The translations under genes and the position numbers were made by a program. Shown here in pieces: positions 60,596-64,000 of a stretch of DNA of 64,000 nt. Source of the DNA: Rhizobium sullae (GTDB taxonomy: Bacteria > Pseudomonadota > Alphaproteobacteria > Rhizobiales > Rhizobiaceae); contig NZ_FWER01000009.1 in NCBI RefSeq assembly GCF_900169785.1, forward strand, positions 1 through 64,000, in the 5' to 3' direction. Position 1 is the stretch's first letter. The number at the start of each line of letters is the position of its first letter. A model generated the notes under the pieces. The model was not told the origin of the DNA, searched no databases, and worked only from the letters and a program-made list of their open reading frames with translations.

Positions 60596-61591
60596 TCACT
60601 CGGCAGCCGATGCGACTTCCACGACTTCAAAACGATAGGTCGTGGAGCAGAACTCGCAAGTGACGGCAATCTCGCCGTTCTCCTGACTGGCATCGATCTC
60701 TTCCTCAGAAAAGCCCTTCAGCACGTTCTTGATCTTGTCGCGCGAGCAACTGCAGCGATCAATGACTTCCCGGGTACCGAAAACACGCACTCCGCGCTCG
60801 TGAAAGAGGCGGAAGAGCAGGCGTTCGATGCCGACCTGCGGATCCGTCAGTTCGTCCGCATCGATGGTGTCGACCAGCGCGCGCGCTTCGGTCCAGGTGT
60901 CGTCTTCCTTGTGTGCCAGCGCGGCGTTATCGCCGTCGCCGCCGTGGAGGTCGGGCTGACGCATACGCTCCGGCGCTTCCGGCAAGAATTGGGCAATGAG
61001 CCCGCCCGCCCGCCAGCGGTGGCGCGGCTGGCCCGCCTGGTCGCGATCGAACAGTTCGGCAGCCGCTAGGCGGACGCGCGTCGGGATTTGCTCCGACTGC
61101 CGGAAATAGGTGCCGGCGATATCTTCGAGCGAGGTGCCGTCAAGCGCCACGATGCCCTGATAGGGCTGGCTGAACTTGCCCTGGTCGATAGTGAAAGCCA
61201 GCACGCCCTTGCCGAGAAGCTGTTCCGGCTCGGTTTCGCCGGCAGCGACCGCCTTGTCGAGCAAGGCCTGATCGAAGCGTGCATAGGCGCGCACATTCTG
61301 CGGCGTCGAGAAATCGGCAACGAGAAGATCGACAGGGCCGTCGCCTTTTGTCTGCACCGTAAATTTGCCTTCGAACTTGAGGGACGTCCCGAGAAGTACC
61401 GTCAGCACGATAACTTCAGCAAGCAGCCGGGCGACGGGTGCAGGATAATGATGGCGCGCGAGGATCGCATCCAGCATAGGCCCGAGTTGGACGGCGCGGC
61501 CACGCACATCGAGGCCTTCTACCTGAAATGGGACTACGTGATCATCGCCAGCGAAATCGAACTCGCCGAGAGCACTTGCAATTTCTGCCAT
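60596..61591 (-). CDS. hslO: Redox-regulated chaperone Hsp33
   Basis: 331 residues from the ATG at 61591 (AGGAG upstream). Folded part: ILARHHYPAPVARLLAEVIV, FTVQTKGDGPVDLLVADF, AYARFDQALLDKAV. The C-terminal zinc motif is complete: CSCSRDKIKNVLKGF and CEFCSTTYRF give the four Cys that bind Zn and switch the chaperone on when oxidised. Third gene after argD and argF on the minus strand, 93 bases from argF. Confidence 0.95.
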   Translation of the reverse strand: MAEIASALGEFDFAGDDHVVPFQVEGLDVRGRAVQLGPMLDAILARHHYPAPVARLLAEVIVLTVLLGTSLKFEGKFTVQTKGDGPVDLLVADFSTPQNVRAYARFDQALLDKAVAAGETEPEQLLGKGVLAFTIDQGKFSQPYQGIVALDGTSLEDIAGTYFRQSEQIPTRVRLAAAELFDRDQAGQPRHRWRAGGLIAQFLPEAPERMRQPDLHGGDGDNAALAHKEDDTWTEARALVDTIDADELTDPQVGIERLLFRLFHERGVRVFGTREVIDRCSCSRDKIKNVLKGFSEEEIDASQENGEIAVTCEFCSTTYRFEVVEVASAAE

Positions 61592-61684
61592 GGTCTTACT
61601 CCTAGTAGTCCAGGCGGCAGACCAGAGGTCTTTTCGCCCGTGCCGCCACGAGGCCATCAGGCCAGACGTGGCGCCCAGTATGGT

Positions 61685-62602
61685 TCAGATCGCCCCCAGG
61701 CACCATGCAAGAATCGACTTTTGCGCATGAAGACGGTTCTCCGCCTCATCGAAGACCACGGATTGCGGGCCATCGATCACATCATCCGTCACTTCCTCGC
61801 CGCGATGGGCGGGCAGGCAATGCATGAACAATGCATCCTTGCCGGCCTTCGCCATCAAAGCCGAATTGACCTGATAGGGCTGGAAGACGTTGTGACCGCG
61901 GGCCCGATGTTCCTGATTCATGGAGACCCAGGTATCGGTTACCACACAATCGGCGCCTTCGACCGCACGGTCGGCGTCATGGCCAAGCATGATTTCGGCG
62001 CCCTCATTGCGGGCCCAGTTGAGATAGTGATCCTTGGGCTCGGAACCAAGAGGCACAGCCATATTCATGCGATAGCCAAAACGGGCCGCACCTTCGACCA
62101 GCGAGTGCAGTACGTTGTTGCCATCGCCGGTCCAGGCAATCGTCTTGCCCCTGATCGGACCGCGATGCTCCTCGAAGGTCATGATATCTGCCATGATCTG
62201 GCAGGGATGCGTGTCGTCCGTCAGCGCGTTGATGACCGGCACCGTCGCATGTTCGGCGAGCTCCAGCATGCGGTGGTGCTCCGTCGTGCGGACCATGATC
62301 GCATCGACATAGCGCGAGAGCACCTTGGCCGTATCGCCGATCGTCTCGGCGCGGCCAAGCTGCATCTCCGTGCCGGAGAGGAAAAGCGTTTCGCCACCGA
62401 GCTGACGCATGCCGACATCGAAGGAAACGCGTGTGCGCGTAGAGGGTTTCTCGAAGATCATCGCCAGCATCTTACCCGCGAGCGGCTTATCGCCTTTGCC
62501 GGCCTTGAAGGCCTGCTTGCGGACGATCGCATCATCCATGATGGCTCTGAGATCGGATGCAGTTACCGCCGAGAGATCGAGAAAGTGTTTGGGGGAAGCC
62601 AT
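61685..62602 (-). CDS. argF: Ornithine carbamoyltransferase
   Basis: 305 residues from the ATG at 62602. Carbamoyl-phosphate binding motif [12 protein letters not shown], ornithine/HPCQ motif [26 protein letters not shown] and the catalytic [15 protein letters not shown] are intact. Catalyses citrulline formation in arginine synthesis; cytosolic trimer. Directly after argD (40 bases), same strand, so they form one operon. Confidence 0.97.
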   Translation of the reverse strand: MASPKHFLDLSAVTASDLRAIMDDAIVRKQAFKAGKGDKPLAGKMLAMIFEKPSTRTRVSFDVGMRQLGGETLFLSGTEMQLGRAETIGDTAKVLSRYVDAIMVRTTEHHRMLELAEHATVPVINALTDDTHPCQIMADIMTFEEHRGPIRGKTIAWTGDGNNVLHSLVEGAARFGYRMNMAVPLGSEPKDHYLNWARNEGAEIMLGHDADRAVEGADCVVTDTWVSMNQEHRARGHNVFQPYQVNSALMAKAGKDALFMHCLPAHRGEEVTDDVIDGPQSVVFDEAENRLHAQKSILAWCLGAI

Positions 62603-62642
62603 GTCGTTCTTACCTGTATGCGCCTTGAGGGGCGTTATCCGT

Positions 62643-63842
62643 TCAAGCCGTCTTCCTGGTTTTTGCCGCGCGAATGCTTTCGGCAGCGCGCTCGACGCGG
62701 GCAAGGCCCTCGCGGGCTTCCTCCGCCGTGACGACTAGAGGCGGAAGGAGACGGATGACATTATCGCCCGCCGGAATGCCTAGAAGATGAGCAGCACGAA
62801 TGGCCTGCAACAGTTCGGAAGACGGGACGGCAGCCTTGATGCCGAGCATCAGGCCTTCGCCGCGCACATCTTCGATGATATCCGGATAGCGATCCTTCAG
62901 CGAGGCAAGGCCCTGGCGGAAGACGAGTGCCACATCGCGGACATGCTGCAGAAAGCCGTCGGCGAGGATGACGTCGAGCACCGCGCTGCCGACCGCCATG
63001 GCAAGCGGATTGCCGCCATAGGTGGAGCCATGCGTGCCGGCCTTCATGCCGGAGGCGGCATCCGCGGTCGCCAGGCAGGCGCCGAGCGGGAAGCCGCCGC
63101 CGATACCCTTCGCTACCGCCATGATATCCGGCGTGACACCCGACCATTCGTGAGCAAAGAGTTTGCCGGTACGGCCAACGCCAGTCTGGACCTCATCGAG
63201 GATCAGCAGCAGACCCTTCTCATCGCAGATCTGGCGGAGCGCCTTCATGAACTCATTCGTCGCCGGACGGACCCCGCCCTCGCCCTGCACCGGCTCTACG
63301 AGGATGCCGGCGGTCGCATCGGTGATCGCTGCGCGGACCGCCTCGATATCGCCGAAGGGAACCTGATCGAAGCCCGGCGCCTTCGGGCCGAAGCCCTCGA
63401 GATACTTCTCCTGGCCGCCGGCGGCGATTGTCGCCAGCGTGCGGCCATGAAAGGCGCCTTCGAAGGTGATGATGTGGAAGCGCTCGGGATGACCGTTGGA
63501 ATACTGATAGCGGCGCGCGGTCTTGATCGCGCATTCCAGCGCCTCGGCGCCGGAATTGGTGAAGAACACCTTGTCGGCGAAGGTGACGTCGGTCAGCCGC
63601 TTGGCAAGCGCTTCCTGGCCGGGAATTTCATAGATATTCGACAGGTGCCAAACCTTGTCGGCCTGCGCCTTCAGGGCTTCGACGACATGCGGATTGCCGT
63701 GGCCAACGGAAGTCACTGCAACGCCTGCGCCAAAATCCAGATATCGTTCGCCGCCTTCAGTGATTAGCCAAACGCCCTCACCTCGCTCGAACCGCAAAGG
63801 GGCGCGAGAATAGGTGTCATATAGCGGCGCGGCTTGAGCCAT
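62643..63842 (-). CDS. argD: Acetylornithine aminotransferase
   Basis: 399 residues from the ATG at 63842 (GGAGAT upstream). Class III motifs: [72 protein letters not shown] and the PLP lysine in [15 protein letters not shown], then [13 protein letters not shown]. It uses glutamate to transaminate N-acetylglutamate semialdehyde. First gene of the argD-argF-hslO unit, downstream of the leader described at 63863-63988. Confidence 0.97.
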   Translation of the reverse strand: MAQAAPLYDTYSRAPLRFERGEGVWLITEGGERYLDFGAGVAVTSVGHGNPHVVEALKAQADKVWHLSNIYEIPGQEALAKRLTDVTFADKVFFTNSGAEALECAIKTARRYQYSNGHPERFHIITFEGAFHGRTLATIAAGGQEKYLEGFGPKAPGFDQVPFGDIEAVRAAITDATAGILVEPVQGEGGVRPATNEFMKALRQICDEKGLLLILDEVQTGVGRTGKLFAHEWSGVTPDIMAVAKGIGGGFPLGACLATADAASGMKAGTHGSTYGGNPLAMAVGSAVLDVILADGFLQHVRDVALVFRQGLASLKDRYPDIIEDVRGEGLMLGIKAAVPSSELLQAIRAAHLLGIPAGDNVIRLLPPLVVTAEEAREGLARVERAAESIRAAKTRKTA

Positions 63843-63862
63843 GGCGCGATCTCCTGTCATCG

Positions 63863-63988
63863 TTAGGGCAACCAGACTCCGGCTAAAAACCGGGTCCGAA
63901 AAATTAAAAATGCCGCCTTTCGGCGGCGAGTGCCACTATTGACGTTTCGCACCGCGATGTCAACAAAACTGCGGGCTTCGTGCGCCAT
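63863..63988 (-). CDS. Possible argD leader peptide overlapping a terminator
   Basis: An ATG at 63988 has GGAGG at the ideal seven-base distance (63996-64000) and opens a 41-codon frame, [16 protein letters not shown], then [16 protein letters not shown], ending in TAA 21 bases before argD. The middle Arg-Arg-Arg codons form the left arm of the terminator at 63912-63927. Eight of its 41 codons would be Arg or Lys, so it could be an arginine-sensing leader peptide. It may instead be the end of some upstream gene, cut by the window edge. Not a known family. Confidence 0.45.
   Translation of the reverse strand: MAHEARSFVDIAVRNVNSGTRRRKAAFLIFRTRFLAGVWLP
63901..63927 (-). terminator. argD: Intrinsic terminator upstream of argD
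   Basis: GCCGCC (63912-63917) pairs with GGCGGC (63922-63927) around TTTC. On the minus strand the stem is followed by TTTTTAATTTTT. It is a good intrinsic terminator between a gene or leader upstream and argD, leaving about 60 bases before the argD start. If transcripts begin upstream, argD expression needs read-through or a promoter inside this gap. Confidence 0.8.
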
Positions 63989-64000
63989 GGGACCACCTCC

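Overview
The window looks like a chromosomal segment of a Rhizobium/Agrobacterium-type alphaproteobacterium (order Rhizobiales). The base composition is high in G+C. The right-hand block dcd - SAM-II riboswitch - metZ - apaG / hslO - argF - argD, a PodJ-type polarity protein, DUF982 and Alph_Pro_TM proteins, a LigD-associated pdeM/helicase pair without its ligase, and the short intergenic hairpin repeats typical of rhizobia all point the same way. No plasmid replication genes, prophage, CRISPR array or rRNA operon is visible.

Layout. 0-3.3 kb is a loose accessory stretch: the end of an FMN reductase, structured intergenic DNA, a decayed tRNA-Thr(GGT), and small secreted, DUF982, BON and lipoprotein genes. 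3.4-9.5 kb holds a UvrD-type helicase, a 3-hydroxyisobutyryl-CoA hydrolase, galE, a PLP aminotransferase and mscL. 9.75-15.1 kb holds a very large transporter-like hybrid histidine kinase and a TetR/MFS efflux pair. 15.2-18.4 kb is an AT-richer cassette of an unrecognised protein (possibly a haem-oxygenase-like metalloenzyme), an internally duplicated membrane protein and a GntR regulator, followed by the wreck of a second GntR gene. 18.4-20.6 kb has a VOC protein and an HlyD-type pump subunit with a small membrane partner. 20.8-26.5 kb is a fatty-acid beta-oxidation operon (acyl-CoA dehydrogenase, thiolase, small membrane protein, FadB/J) preceded by a strong palindrome.

26.6-31.3 kb has a PhnB-like protein, an EamA exporter divergent from a MocR regulator across a palindrome, and a Cys/Met-metabolism PLP enzyme. 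31.7-38.5 kb is envelope-related: podJ-like, a nucleotidyltransferase, a frameshifted C39-like peptidase gene and a D-Ala-D-Ala ligase, ending in a decayed IS200/IS605 copy that cuts off an ArsR gene. 38.7-49.3 kb carries TauE/SafE plus Alph_Pro_TM, HxlR/RibD-like, a universal stress protein, an SLT-domain lipoprotein, pdeM with its Lhr-like helicase, two paralogous YitT proteins around a CMD remnant and a tiny gene, and a TPR-methyltransferase. 49.5-57.4 kb contains small envelope proteins, a MATE pump, pyrD, a LuxR response regulator, an XRE-S24 regulator, an SNase-like protein, TerB, an orphan periplasmic binding protein and tRNA-Gly(CCC).

57.5-64 kb is amino acid and nucleotide metabolism: dcd, metZ under a SAM-II riboswitch with a transcription terminator, apaG, and the leftward argD-argF-hslO unit. 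Just upstream of argD an intrinsic terminator lies inside a short open reading frame with a strong ribosome binding site and an Arg-Arg-Arg run, a possible attenuator. The best candidates for new biology are the 15.2-18.0 kb cassette and this argD leader. All calls come from reading the sequence; no database search was run.
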